This document shows, one piece after another, positions 1 to 10,297 of a stretch of 64,000 bases of DNA. Each line of letters begins with the position of its first letter. Positions within the stretch are counted from its first letter, which is position 1. The position numbers were made by a program, and so were the translations under genes. Location of the stretch: assembly GCA_965218765.1 (NCBI GenBank), contig CBDCLU010000002.1:496001-560000 (forward strand). Reading direction: 5' to 3'. Source of the stretch: JBBPYC01 sp965218765. GTDB taxonomy: Bacteria > Pseudomonadota > Gammaproteobacteria > Burkholderiales > Burkholderiaceae_C. Below the pieces are notes generated by a model that saw only the letters and a list, made by a program, of their open reading frames with translations, did not search any database and was not told the DNA's origin.

Positions 1-579
1 GAAGCCGAGGAACAGCGGCGGATCGCCGAGCGGTGTCAGCGAGCCGCCGATGTTGGAGACGATGAAGATGAAGAACACCACCACGTGCGCTTTGCGAATC
101 CGGTTGTCGTTCGCGCGGATCAGCGGCCGGATCATCAGCATGGAGGCGCCGGTGGTGCCCATGAAGCTGGCCAGCACCGCACCGATCGCGATGATCGCGC
201 AGTTGAGCGCCGGGCTGCCGTGCAGGTTGCCGCGGATGAAGATGCCGCCGGCCACCGCGAACAACGCGGTCAGCAGCAGGATGAACGGGATGTATTCGGC
301 CAGCGCCGCATGCACCAAGTTCACGCCCGCCGTCGGCAGCCCGAACACGGCTGCGAACGGCAGCAGGAACGCAAGCGCCCAGGCCGCCGACACCTTGCCG
401 AAGTGATGGTGCCAGAAGCGCGGCGCGAGCAGCGGCATGACCGCGATCGACAGCAGGATGCCCGCAAACGGAATGCCCCAGGCCACCGACAAGGTGCTGC
501 CGTCGAGCTCGGCGGCCGACCCGAGCGCGGGCGCGCACACGGTCGAAAGACACGCAAGCGTGCGGGCATCAGGTCTCAT
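1..579 (-). CDS. Sodium:proton antiporter / CitMHS-like ion transporter (5' part, truncated by window edge)
   Basis: The first 193 codons read leftward from an ATG at 579 and run off the window. The start has a GAGGAGA ribosome binding site about 8 nt upstream. The protein opens with a short signal-like stretch and then alternates hydrophobic segments. It includes ASFMGTTGASMLMIRPLIRA and the loop NIGGSLTPLGDPPLFLGF, which are typical of the NhaD/CitMHS ion-transporter superfamily of inner-membrane antiporters. The family usually runs to about 450-480 residues, so over half is missing here. The transported ion is not evident from sequence; Na+/H+ exchange is the usual database label. The gene lies downstream of pncB on the same strand, with about 160 bp between them. 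Confidence 0.8.
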   Translation of the reverse strand, partial: MRPDARTLACLSTVCAPALGSAAELDGSTLSVAWGIPFAGILLSIAVMPLLAPRFWHHHFGKVSAAWALAFLLPFAAVFGLPTAGVNLVHAALAEYIPFILLLTALFAVAGGIFIRGNLHGSPALNCAIIAIGAVLASFMGTTGASMLMIRPLIRANDNRIRKAHVVVFFIFIVSNIGGSLTPLGDPPLFLGF

Positions 580-739
580 CGTCGTCGTCTCCTCAAGCGG
601 GTTGCTGATTTGTTCGGCGGCTTCCCAGGCGCAAGCCGGATCGGTGCCAGTCGGCACCTTAACAGCCCGTTTCGTCGACGGGAGCCGTACCAGCCGTGCG
701 CCGGCCGTGCCATCCGGCGCCGACGCGAAGGCCAACGGG

Positions 740-1945
740 CTAGCCCGGCGCGGCAATGTCGAACACCTGGCGCAGGTAGGCGAGGTACATCTCGTCGTCG
801 CACATGTTCTTCGACGGCGTGTCCGACAGCTTGGCCACCGGCTGCCCATTGCAGCGCGTCATCTTCAGCACGATCTGCAGCGGTTCGTAGCCGAGGTCGT
901 TGGTCAGGTTGGTGCCGATGCCGAACGCGAGCAGGCAGCGGCCGCGGAACTGCCGGTACAGCTCGACGATGCGCGGCACCGTGAGGCCGTCGCTGAAGAT
1001 CAGCGTCTTGGTGCGGGGATCGACCCGGTTGCGCTGGTAGTGCGCGAGCATGCGTTCGCCCCACTGGAACGGGTCCCCGCTGTCGTGCCGCGCGCCATCG
1101 AACAGCTTGCAGAAATACAGGTCGTAGTCGCGCAGGAACGCATCCATGCCGTAGACGTCCGACAGCGTGATGCCCAGATCGCCGCGGTATTCCTTGGCCC
1201 AGGTCTCGAAGCCGAACACCTGGCTGTCGCGCAGGCGCGGTCCCAGCGCCTGGCAGGCCTGCAGGTACTCATGCGCCATCGTGCCCAGCGGGGTCAGGCC
1301 GAGCTGCAGCGCATACATCACGTTGCTGGTGCCGGCCAGCTGCCCGGGCTGCCCCGGATGGCCCGGGCTCTGCGTGGTGCCGAGCCGCTCGATCAACACG
1401 TTCAGCACTTCCTGCTGCCAGATGCGCGAGAAGCGCCGGCGCGTGCCGTAATCGGCGATCTTGAGCTGCTCCAGCCCGGGCCCGCGCAGTTCGTCGATCT
1501 TGGCTTCCAAGCGCCGGCGCCCTTCCGCGAGATCGGGCGCACTGCGGGTCGCGCGGAAGTAAACCTCGTTGACGATCGCGAGCACCGGGATCTCGAACAT
1601 GATCGTGTGCAGCCAGGGTCCGCGGATCGTGATGTCGAGCTCGCCGGCCGGCGTCGGCCGCACCTCGATATATTTTTCGTTCAGGCGGAACAGGCCCAGG
1701 AAATCGACGAAATCGCTTTTGATGAAGCGCATCGAGCGCAGGAAGCGGAGCTCGTGCTCTTCGAAGCGCAACGTGCACAGGTCGGCGATCTCACGGCGTA
1801 CCTCGTCGGCATACGGCGCAAGTTCGACGCCGGGGTTGCGACACTTGAAGCGGTACTCGACCTGAGCACCCGGAAACTGATGCAGCACCGCCTGCATCAT
1901 GGTGAACTTGTACAGGTCGGTGTCCAGCAGACTGCTGATGATCAT
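740..1945 (-). CDS. pncB: Nicotinate phosphoribosyltransferase
   Basis: The 401-residue cytosolic enzyme of the NAD salvage (Preiss-Handler) pathway converts nicotinate and PRPP, with ATP, to nicotinate mononucleotide. The N-terminus IISSLLDTDLYKFTMMQAVL is the family signature. GTMAHEYLQA probably contains the phosphorylated histidine, and ARHDSGDPFQWGERM and LIFSDGLT are phosphoribosyl-binding motifs. The reading frame stays open for another 34 codons upstream, but the family begins at this Met, and AAAGG lies about 7 nt before it. Length agrees with bacterial PncB (about 400 residues). The gene stands alone on this strand between the dehalogenase and the antiporter. Confidence 0.95.
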   Translation of the reverse strand: MIISSLLDTDLYKFTMMQAVLHQFPGAQVEYRFKCRNPGVELAPYADEVRREIADLCTLRFEEHELRFLRSMRFIKSDFVDFLGLFRLNEKYIEVRPTPAGELDITIRGPWLHTIMFEIPVLAIVNEVYFRATRSAPDLAEGRRRLEAKIDELRGPGLEQLKIADYGTRRRFSRIWQQEVLNVLIERLGTTQSPGHPGQPGQLAGTSNVMYALQLGLTPLGTMAHEYLQACQALGPRLRDSQVFGFETWAKEYRGDLGITLSDVYGMDAFLRDYDLYFCKLFDGARHDSGDPFQWGERMLAHYQRNRVDPRTKTLIFSDGLTVPRIVELYRQFRGRCLLAFGIGTNLTNDLGYEPLQIVLKMTRCNGQPVAKLSDTPSKNMCDDEMYLAYLRQVFDIAAPG

Positions 1946-2070
1946 GCGGCGGCCTTTGTGGTCGAGTCGGCCCCGGTTGCCCAGGGCCCGTGGGAGGCCG
2001 ATATTCTCACGGCCCGGTGCCGGCAGCACCGGCTGGCCACCGTGCATTCGACGCTGCTGCGCCGCACCGC

Positions 2071-2811
2071 TCAGGCGCAGCCCAGCAGGTCCGCCAGCGC
2101 ATCGATGTGCGCGGCGTGCAGCGTGTTGTGCGGATCGGGCGCGAGGCTTTTGGGATGGGCGCTGCCGAATTCATGCGCGCGCTCGATGTAGGCGGTCGCC
2201 AAGCCGCAGGCTCGCGCGGCGTCCAGATCGTCCTGGTGCGCTGCCGCGAGCATGACCTGTGCGGGTGCAACGTCGAATACGTCGGCCACGCCCAGGTACG
2301 TGCCCGGGTCCGGCTTGTAAGCGCGGAACGTTTCCGCCGACAGGATCAGATCCCACGGCAGCCCCGCCTGCTTGGCCATGTCCGCCAGCAACCCGAGGTT
2401 TCCGTTCGACAACGTGCAGATCAGGTACTTTGACTTCAACCGCGCAAGCCCGCGCACGCTGTCAGGCCAAGCCGGCAAGCGATGCCAGGCGAGATTCAAC
2501 GTGTGGCGATCCGTAGGCGACATGCCGGCCAGGCCGAAGCGCGGCAGGATCGCCTCCAGAATGGCCCGATGCAGACGATCGATCTTGATGAACCCGCCGC
2601 GGCCGGAAGCGAGATCGTCCATGACCTGCCGCATCGCCGGCCGGTAGCCATCGCGCCACGCCAGTGCGAATTCGCCGCCGTCAACGCCAGGCGCGAGGCG
2701 CTCGACTTCCAGCTTGATGCCGCGGTGCCAGTCGACCACGGTGCCGAACACGTCGAACGCGATGACCTTGATGCGGCCGGTCGCCTCCGCTGCACCATCA
2801 GCCTGCTGCAT
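2071..2811 (-). CDS. HAD-superfamily haloacid dehalogenase type II
   Basis: This 246-residue protein has the core of an L-2-haloacid dehalogenase. The nucleophile Asp20 lies in IAFDVFGTVVDWHRG, a Ser/Asn motif in CTLSNGN, a Lys in AYKPDPGTYLG, and the distal acidic motif in AAAHQDDLDAARACGL. Family members hydrolyse 2-haloacids with inversion, but many related HAD proteins are phosphatases, so the substrate is uncertain. It starts 7 nt after the eda stop on the same strand and is probably co-transcribed with edd-eda. That suggests a role in sugar-acid metabolism or metabolite repair rather than xenobiotic degradation, but this is inference. The frame is open upstream into eda; the Met chosen precedes the first conserved motif by about 15 residues. 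Confidence 0.85.
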   Translation of the reverse strand: MQQADGAAEATGRIKVIAFDVFGTVVDWHRGIKLEVERLAPGVDGGEFALAWRDGYRPAMRQVMDDLASGRGGFIKIDRLHRAILEAILPRFGLAGMSPTDRHTLNLAWHRLPAWPDSVRGLARLKSKYLICTLSNGNLGLLADMAKQAGLPWDLILSAETFRAYKPDPGTYLGVADVFDVAPAQVMLAAAHQDDLDAARACGLATAYIERAHEFGSAHPKSLAPDPHNTLHAAHIDALADLLGCA

Positions 2812-2818
2812 TCGGCGT

Positions 2819-3441
2819 TCAGGCAGGCCGCAGCGCGACCGCCGCGCGCGCGAGCGCCTCAATCCCGTTCCAGTCGCCCGCCGCCACCTGCTGCTTCGAC
2901 GCAAGCCAGGAGCCACCCACGCATTCCACGTTGGCAAGCGCGAGGAACTCGGCCGCGTTCGCCGGCGTGATGCCACCGGTCGGGCAGAACCGCACGTCGC
3001 CGAACGGACCCGCGAACGCCTTGAGCATCGCGATGCCGCCGGCCTGCATGGCTGGAAAGAATTTGAGTTCGGTGTAGCCCTCTTCCTGCGCCTGCATCAC
3101 CTCGCTGCCGGTCGCCACGCCGGGCAGCAACGGCAGGCCGAGGTCGCGGCACGCCTGGCCGACCGCGTGCGTGTAGCCGGGGCTGACGGCGAAGCGCGCA
3201 CCGGCCGCTTGCGCGGCCGCGGCGTCGTGCGCGCTGCGCACGGTACCGGCACCGACCACCGCGCCCGGGACTTCGGCCGCGATCGCGCGCATGCAGTCGA
3301 GCGCGACCGGCGTGCGCAGCGTGATCTCGAGCATCGTGATGCCGCCTGCGACCAGCGCGCGTGCCAGCGGTATCGCGTGGGCCACCTGCTCCAGCACGAT
3401 CACCGGGATCACCGGCGCCGCGCACATCACGTCGAGCGCGC

Positions 3442-3466
<25 letters not shown>
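2819..3466 (-). CDS. eda: 2-dehydro-3-deoxy-phosphogluconate (KDPG) aldolase
   Basis: The 215-residue class I aldolase of the Entner-Doudoroff pathway splits KDPG into pyruvate and glyceraldehyde-3-phosphate. Catalytic residues are visible: Glu47 and Arg51 in LEITLRTP, and the Schiff-base Lys135 in TELKFFPA. GAGTV and PTGGITPANA form the rest of the TIM-barrel site. The start overlaps the 3' end of edd by 25 nt, so translation is probably coupled. Length equals the family norm. Confidence 0.97.
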
Positions 3467-5283
<1,817 letters not shown>

Positions 5284-5387
5284 GGTGATGTCTGGCTGAT
5301 CGGGCCGTTGCGCCGGCCCCGATGCCGGACGTGGCCGCGATCCTACTCCGACAATGCGTCCGGCCGCGGCGACCGCAACCTGCGCCG

Positions 5388-5924
5388 CTACTGCACGCGC
5401 ACGTCGACCCGGCGCGTATCGGCTTCGGTGGCCGCACTGCCGAGGCCCGACGGCATTGCCAGCAGCATCTGCGGTGCGGGCACGCCAAGCGCGCCCAGCG
5501 CATTGCGCACCGCCAGCACGCGCTCGCGTGCCAGCTGCTCATTGCGCGACAGTTCACCCGCTGCATCGACAAAGCCGCTGATCACGAGCGTGCGTCCGGC
5601 TGCAGCCTGCGCCGCCATCGACGAAAGCGCCTGCGTGGCAGCGGGCGGCAGCACGGACTTGCCCGGTTCGAAGTAGACCTTCAGCACGCTGATCTCGACA
5701 GCGATTCCGGCTGCTGGCGCCGGCCGTACGGTTTGCGCGCGCGGCTCGAGCACGACCGCCGCAACGGCAGCGGGCACCAGCACCGTCGCGCCCGCCGGCG
5801 CAGCCAGCCGCGCGATGCGGGTCTTGTAGATGCCAAGCCCGATCACGAGCCCGATGACCAGCGCGATCACGCCGAACAGCACCCCCAGCACGATGCCCTG
5901 GTTGTCGTCGCCGTCAGAAAACAT
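5388..5924 (-). CDS. OmpA/MotB-domain protein with one N-terminal membrane segment
   Basis: This 178-residue protein has a membrane segment at about residues 11-32 (VLGVLFGVIALVIGLVIGLG), which lacks a clear cleavage site and so probably acts as an inner-membrane anchor. A low-complexity Ala/Val/Pro linker follows. The C-terminal OmpA-like domain (about 75-178) contains VYFEPGKSVLPPAA, ISGFVDAAG and NEQLARERVLAVRNAL. Such domains bind peptidoglycan, tethering the envelope layers. It is shorter than porin-type OmpA and has no beta-barrel. It lies alone between edd and the divergent cyclotransferase gene. Confidence 0.85.
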   Translation of the reverse strand: MFSDGDDNQGIVLGVLFGVIALVIGLVIGLGIYKTRIARLAAPAGATVLVPAAVAAVVLEPRAQTVRPAPAAGIAVEISVLKVYFEPGKSVLPPAATQALSSMAAQAAAGRTLVISGFVDAAGELSRNEQLARERVLAVRNALGALGVPAPQMLLAMPSGLGSAATEADTRRVDVRVQ

Positions 5925-5995
5925 GGAAGGGATGCCTTCAAGAAAAAGGTGGTTTCAGAAATCGAAAATCACGGGTCGGATTGTAAAGTGTGACC

Positions 5996-6688
5996 ATGTC
6001 CGACCGAGCCGTTGCGCCGCGTGCGCCCGTTCCGCCCGCGATCAGACCCGATCCACAGCAACAGCTCGAACAGGCGTTGGCGCAATGGGGCGGTCAGCAG
6101 GATCTGTGGATCTTCGGCTACGCGTCGCTGATCTGGCGGCCCGACTTCGAATTCGCCGAATCGCGTCTGGCCAGCGTGCACGGATGGCATCGTGCGCTGC
6201 GCATGTGGAGCCGCATCAACCGCGGCACGCCCGAGGTCCCGGGACTTGTGTTTGCGCTGCTGTCCGGCGGACAGTGCCGTGGCGTTGCCTACCGCGTGCC
6301 GTGCGCGCAGGGCCGGGACGTGCTCGCACGCATGTGGCTGCGCGAGATGGTGACCGGCGTGTACGACCCGCGCTGGCTGCCCTGTCGCACCAGTGCCGGT
6401 GACGTGCGTGCGCTCGCATTCACGCTGTCGCGCCGCAGCCCGAGCTACACCGGCCCGATGACCGCGGCGCAATACCATGCGATCTTCCGCGAGGCATCCG
6501 GGCGCTACGGCAGCACGCTCGACTACGTGGCGTCCACCGGCCGCATCCTGGCCGACCACGGCATTCCCGACCGCACGCTGCATCGATTGATGCGAGACTA
6601 CGGTGCGCTGGAGCAGCCGGCTGTCCCAGCCTCCGTCGTGGCGTTGCGCGACGAACCGGCCGTCGTCGCAAACCAGCAGCCGACTTGA
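5996..6688 (+). CDS. ChaC-like gamma-glutamylcyclotransferase
   Basis: A 230-residue cytosolic protein. The FGYASLIWRP motif is the glycine-containing substrate loop of the ChaC/gamma-glutamylcyclotransferase fold, and HGWHRALRMWS and CRGVAYRVP are further family motifs. Family members cleave glutathione or gamma-glutamyl peptides to 5-oxoproline. I chose the ATG at 5996; a GTG two codons earlier is also possible. The N-terminal 25 residues are Pro/Ala-rich and probably disordered. The gene is divergent from the OmpA-domain gene, and sodC follows 45 bp downstream on the same strand. Glutathione turnover is plausible given gshA and glutathione-dependent formaldehyde oxidation elsewhere in the window. 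Confidence 0.85.
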   Translation: MSDRAVAPRAPVPPAIRPDPQQQLEQALAQWGGQQDLWIFGYASLIWRPDFEFAESRLASVHGWHRALRMWSRINRGTPEVPGLVFALLSGGQCRGVAYRVPCAQGRDVLARMWLREMVTGVYDPRWLPCRTSAGDVRALAFTLSRRSPSYTGPMTAAQYHAIFREASGRYGSTLDYVASTGRILADHGIPDRTLHRLMRDYGALEQPAVPASVVALRDEPAVVANQQPT

Positions 6689-6733
6689 ATCGCACCATGC
6701 GTCTCGAACATCAATTCCAAAGGAGCAAACCGC

Positions 6734-7264
6734 ATGGCCGTCAAACCCATCACCTCCGGCATCGCCAGCGCAGTGCTGCTGTTTTGTGCCGCCCAGGCGC
6801 TGGCCGCCGACCCGAGTGCCACGGCGACGCTCAAACCGTTGGGCGACGGCAAGGTCGCCGGTGCCGTTGATTTCGTTCAACACGGTGATGCGGTCGACGC
6901 CGCAGCGAGCGTGACCGGTCTGCCGCCGAACAGCGAACATGGTTTTCACGTGCATGAAAAAGGCGACTGCTCGGCGCCCGACGGCAGCAGCGCCGGCGGC
7001 CACTTCGCGCCGCATGGCCACCCGCATGGACCGCAGGACGGCCTGCACCACGGCGGCGACATGCCTTCGCTGAAAGCCGACGCCGATGGCCGGGCCAGCC
7101 TGACGTTCAGGATGACCGGCGTGACGGTCGCACCCGGTGACGCGAGCGTGGTCGGCAAGGCGATCATCGTGCATGCAAAACCGGACGACTTCAAGTCGCA
7201 ACCGTCGGGCGATTCGGGTGCGCGTGTCGCGTGCGGCGTGATCCAGCCGGCCGCCGCAAAATAG
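6734..7264 (+). CDS. sodC: Periplasmic Cu,Zn superoxide dismutase
   Basis: This 176-residue protein has a signal peptide of about 25 residues ending ALA-AD. It disproportionates superoxide in the periplasm. Metal ligands are present: His72 and His74 (GFHVHEKGDC), His90 and following histidines in the zinc loop (GGHFAPHGHPHGP), Asp109 (GGDMP) and His147 (IIVHAKPDD). The disulfide pair is Cys79 and Cys167. The zinc loop is unusually His-rich. An AAAGGAG ribosome binding site lies 8 nt before the start. A short hairpin (7276-7292) without a T-run follows the stop. Confidence 0.96.
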   Translation: MAVKPITSGIASAVLLFCAAQALAADPSATATLKPLGDGKVAGAVDFVQHGDAVDAAASVTGLPPNSEHGFHVHEKGDCSAPDGSSAGGHFAPHGHPHGPQDGLHHGGDMPSLKADADGRASLTFRMTGVTVAPGDASVVGKAIIVHAKPDDFKSQPSGDSGARVACGVIQPAAAK

Positions 7265-7297
7265 CCAAGCCTTCTGCAGCGGACATCGCTGCGCGGT

Positions 7298-8380
7298 TCA
7301 GCCGAATCGGGCCTGGTACCAGGCGACGCCGTGCGTGTCGAGGGCGCGGGTGATCTCGCCGCGCTTCAACAAGTAGTTCAGGTGCGCGATGCTCTCGCCC
7401 GTGGCCAGCCCGAGCAGGCCCGGATGGCTGCCGATGGGCCGGCTGAACAGGTCCTCAAACACGTCGACCGCACGGCGCGGCTTGTGCAACGCACCGCGAA
7501 GCCGGTCCAGCGCCTTGTGCTGACTGGCCGCGAGATGATCGAGCCGCGCGTGCAGCCCACGAAACGGTTCGTTGTGCGCGGGCAGCACGAGCACGTCGTC
7601 GGGCAGCTCGCGTCGCAGCTTGTCCAGTGATTCGAGCCAGTCGCGCATCGGGTCCGCGTCGGGCTCGGTGGGGAATACCGATACGTTCGATGAGATCCGT
7701 GGCAACACCTGATCGCCCGAGATCAGCAGTTTCAGTGCCGGGCAGTAAAGGCATGCATGCTCGGGCGAATGGCCGTGGCCCGTGATCACGCGCCACTCAT
7801 GCGCGCCGATGCGCAGACAGTCGCCATCCTGCAGGCGTTGGAAGCTGTCCGGCAGTGCGTGCGTGAGCTTGCCGAAGCCGCCGAAGCGCGCCTTGTAACC
7901 TTCCAGCGCGTCGTCGTCCCAGCCGGCGCGGCGATAGAACTCGACGCCATCGCGCGGTGGTTCGCGCCCGGTGTCGGCCACCAGCACGCGACAGGTCAGA
8001 TATTCGAGCCGGGTCATCCAGAGCTGGCAGTCGAACTTGCGCGTGAGCCAGCCGGCCATGCCGACGTGATCCGGATGCATGTGGGTCACGAGCACGCGCG
8101 TCAGCCGGGCGCCGGCCAGCGCACCGCCAATCGCAAACTGGGCGCGCCAGGCCGCTGTCGTCTCGTTCGTATGCACGCCGGTGTCGACCGCCGCCCAGCC
8201 ACCCGCTCCGTCCCGCACCGTCCAAAGGTTGATGTGGTCGAGCGCAAACGGCAACGGCATGCGCAGCCATTGCACCCCAGGGGCGATCTCCCTGGCGGCG
8301 CCCGCGGCCGGCGGCTCGCCGCATGGATACTCGAGCACCGGTCTTGACGCGTCGCGGTGCACGATGCTGTTGTCGGTCAT
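7298..8380 (-). CDS. MBL-fold metallo-hydrolase (glyoxalase II-like)
   Basis: A 360-residue metallo-beta-lactamase-fold protein. It carries the dinuclear metal motif THMHPDHVG (His100, His102, Asp104, His105), GHGHSPEHACLY for the next ligand, and ISGDQVLPRI with the bridging Asp. A C-terminal helical domain (about 255-360) resembles that of glyoxalase-II-like or LACTB2-like proteins. Substrate is not deducible. The open frame extends far upstream, but the ATG at 8380 has AGGAC 7 nt before it and precedes the family-like N-terminus. It is divergent from the nitronate monooxygenase gene across 288 bp in which I see no other gene. Confidence 0.85.
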   Translation of the reverse strand: MTDNSIVHRDASRPVLEYPCGEPPAAGAAREIAPGVQWLRMPLPFALDHINLWTVRDGAGGWAAVDTGVHTNETTAAWRAQFAIGGALAGARLTRVLVTHMHPDHVGMAGWLTRKFDCQLWMTRLEYLTCRVLVADTGREPPRDGVEFYRRAGWDDDALEGYKARFGGFGKLTHALPDSFQRLQDGDCLRIGAHEWRVITGHGHSPEHACLYCPALKLLISGDQVLPRISSNVSVFPTEPDADPMRDWLESLDKLRRELPDDVLVLPAHNEPFRGLHARLDHLAASQHKALDRLRGALHKPRRAVDVFEDLFSRPIGSHPGLLGLATGESIAHLNYLLKRGEITRALDTHGVAWYQARFG

Positions 8381-8668
8381 GGCAAGTCCTGCTGTTTTTT
8401 GAAAACCGGTAGATCGATCGCAATATCCAAAACCACTGTCGCCGCGCGTGTGGCTGCCCTTGTGCGCAACGCCGAATGTACAAAGTCGGGCGCAGTGGTC
8501 GATCCGGAGACATACGAGATGCGGTGCGCCAACCCCGAGCGCGCCCGTACCCGTACGGATGCCGCGAATTAAACTGCCGCACGCCCACCAGCATGCTGCA
8601 ACCTGCAGCCACGCATGACTGCCAAGTGCCCACCAGTCGTTTCTGGCAACTTTCAGGAGTCCACCCGC

Positions 8669-9655
8669 ATGAAGACACGCATCACGGAACTGTTCGGCAT
8701 CGAGCGGCCGATCATCCAGGGCGGCATGCACTTCGTCGGCTTCGCCGAACTTGCAGCAGCGGTGTCGAATGCCGGCGGCCTCGGCATCATCACGGCACTC
8801 ACGCAGCGCACGCCCGAGCTGCTTGCCCAGGAGATCGCGCGCTGCCGCAAGATGACGGACAAGCCGTTCGGTGTGAACCTGACGTTCCTGCCGGTATTGA
8901 AAGCGCCGGACTATCCCGGTTATATCCAGGCGATCATCGAAGGCGGCGTGAAGGCGGTCGAGACGGCCGGCAACAATCCGCAGAAGTGGCTGCCTGCGTT
9001 GCACGACGCCGGCATCAAGGTGATCCACAAATGCACGGCGGTGCGCCATGCGCTGAAGGCACAGTCGATCGGTTGCGATGCGGTCAGTGTGGACGGTTTC
9101 GAATGCGGCGGCCATCCGGGCGAAGACGACATACCGAACTTCATCCTGCTGCCGCGCGCTGCCGACGAGCTGAAGATTCCGTTCGTCGCATCCGGCGGCA
9201 TGGCGGATGGCCGTTCGCTGGTCGCAGCGCTCGCGCTGGGCGCCGAAGGCATGAACATGGGCACGCGCTTCATCGCGACCAGGGAAGCGCCGGTGCATGA
9301 AAACGTGAAGGCAGCGATCGTCGCCGCCAGCGAACTCGACACGCGGCTCGTGATGCGGCCGCTGCGCAATACCGAACGCGTGCTGAAGAACGCGGCGGTC
9401 GAGCAGTTACTGGAAAAAGAGCGCGAGCTCGGCGCCAAGCTGACATTCGCAGACATCACCGAACAGGTCGCCGGCGTCTATCCGCGTATCATGCTCGAGG
9501 GCGAGATGGATGCCGGTGCCTGGTCGTGCGGCATGGTGGCGGGGCTGATCGACGACGTGCCCACGGTGCAGGCGCTGATGGACCGGATCATGGCCGAAGC
9601 CGAGGCGATCATCGGCGAGCGGCTCGCACGGTTCGCGGTGCTCAGGTCGAGCTGA
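8669..9655 (+). CDS. Nitronate monooxygenase (2-nitropropane dioxygenase family)
   Basis: A 328-residue FMN-dependent TIM-barrel enzyme. It has the N-terminal RPIIQGGMHFVGFAELAAAV motif, the FMN phosphate-binding region ASGGMADGRSLVAALALGAE and GTRFIATREA. The SVDGFECGGHPG segment includes the family catalytic His. Members oxidise nitronates, including the toxin propionate-3-nitronate, to keto acids. Some homologues are enoyl-ACP reductases (FabK), so substrate is a family-level call. The start at 8669 has AGGAG about 10 nt upstream; an earlier in-frame start at 8615 is less likely. Confidence 0.88.
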   Translation: MKTRITELFGIERPIIQGGMHFVGFAELAAAVSNAGGLGIITALTQRTPELLAQEIARCRKMTDKPFGVNLTFLPVLKAPDYPGYIQAIIEGGVKAVETAGNNPQKWLPALHDAGIKVIHKCTAVRHALKAQSIGCDAVSVDGFECGGHPGEDDIPNFILLPRAADELKIPFVASGGMADGRSLVAALALGAEGMNMGTRFIATREAPVHENVKAAIVAASELDTRLVMRPLRNTERVLKNAAVEQLLEKERELGAKLTFADITEQVAGVYPRIMLEGEMDAGAWSCGMVAGLIDDVPTVQALMDRIMAEAEAIIGERLARFAVLRSS

Positions 9656-9679
9656 TGCCGGAGCTGGCGCGCCGCAATG

Positions 9680-10285
9680 TCAGTTCGCGTCGATCCCCTT
9701 GCCCGCTGCAGCGCCTGCGGCCTGGCGCAAACCGCTGCGCCGTTCAGCCAGCAGCGCCTCGGCTCGCGAAAGGGCTTCGAGCGTGTCAACGTCGGTGACG
9801 CAGCCTTCGTCGTCAGTCGCAAGCAGGGCCGCGTCATGGCGCGCGACCACGGATCGCGCGCCGGTATCGCCGGTCAGTGCAGCCAATTCAGCATGACAGC
9901 AAGCGCCGAATGCGACCGGGTGACCGCGCTGCCCGCGCACCGTCGGCACGATCACGTCAGGCCCGCCTGCAAGCGTGGCCGCCAGCAGGCCCAGCGTGGC
10001 CGGCAACACCAGCGGCAGGTCGCCCGGCAGGATCAGCCAGCCGCCCGACCCGGCGCGCTCGCGCGTCGCGCGCACCGCCGCAGCGATCGAGTCCCCCATG
10101 CCCGCATGCGGCCCTGATTCGAGGTGCAGGCCCAGACCGCTCGCATGCACCGCATCGACGGTGTGCTGCAGCACCGGCTTGCCCGCCAGCAGCGCGGCGA
10201 GTTTGTGGACCTTGCCGCCCGATGCGCTGAAACGTTCGCCGCGCCCCGAGGCGAGCACGATCACAAGCGGTGGTGCGACCGGCAT
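9680..10285 (-). CDS. MobA/MocA-like NTP transferase
   Basis: A 201-residue protein of the molybdenum-cofactor nucleotidyltransferase type. It has an N-terminal nucleotide loop VLASGRGERFSASGGKVHKL, the metal-binding LPGDLPLVLP, and GQRGHPVAF. Family members attach CMP or GMP to molybdopterin, and others act on different substrates. Neither a molybdoenzyme nor XdhC is adjacent, so the target enzyme is unknown. The stop lies close to the convergent nitronate monooxygenase stop (24 bp). Upstream is the TonB receptor stop, 12 bp away on the same strand, so the two could be co-transcribed. Confidence 0.75.
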   Translation of the reverse strand: MPVAPPLVIVLASGRGERFSASGGKVHKLAALLAGKPVLQHTVDAVHASGLGLHLESGPHAGMGDSIAAAVRATRERAGSGGWLILPGDLPLVLPATLGLLAATLAGGPDVIVPTVRGQRGHPVAFGACCHAELAALTGDTGARSVVARHDAALLATDDEGCVTDVDTLEALSRAEALLAERRSGLRQAAGAAAGKGIDAN

Positions 10286-10297
10286 CGGGCCGGCTCG

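Noticed and set aside
736..747. 12-bp palindrome CGGGCTAGCCCG at the pncB stop
   Set aside because: Too short and without a T-run; likely chance in GC-rich DNA.
437..2191. A 584-codon plus-strand open frame opposite pncB
   Set aside because: pncB on the minus strand has full family motifs; the plus frame has none.
5969..7201. A 410-codon minus-strand frame opposite the ChaC-like and sodC genes
   Set aside because: Both plus-strand genes are intact with motifs and ribosome binding sites; the minus frame is His/Arg-rich without homology signal.
8381..8668. Possible small gene between the MBL-fold and nitronate monooxygenase genes
   Set aside because: Short frames lack ribosome binding sites and motifs; the stretch is best read as a divergent promoter region.
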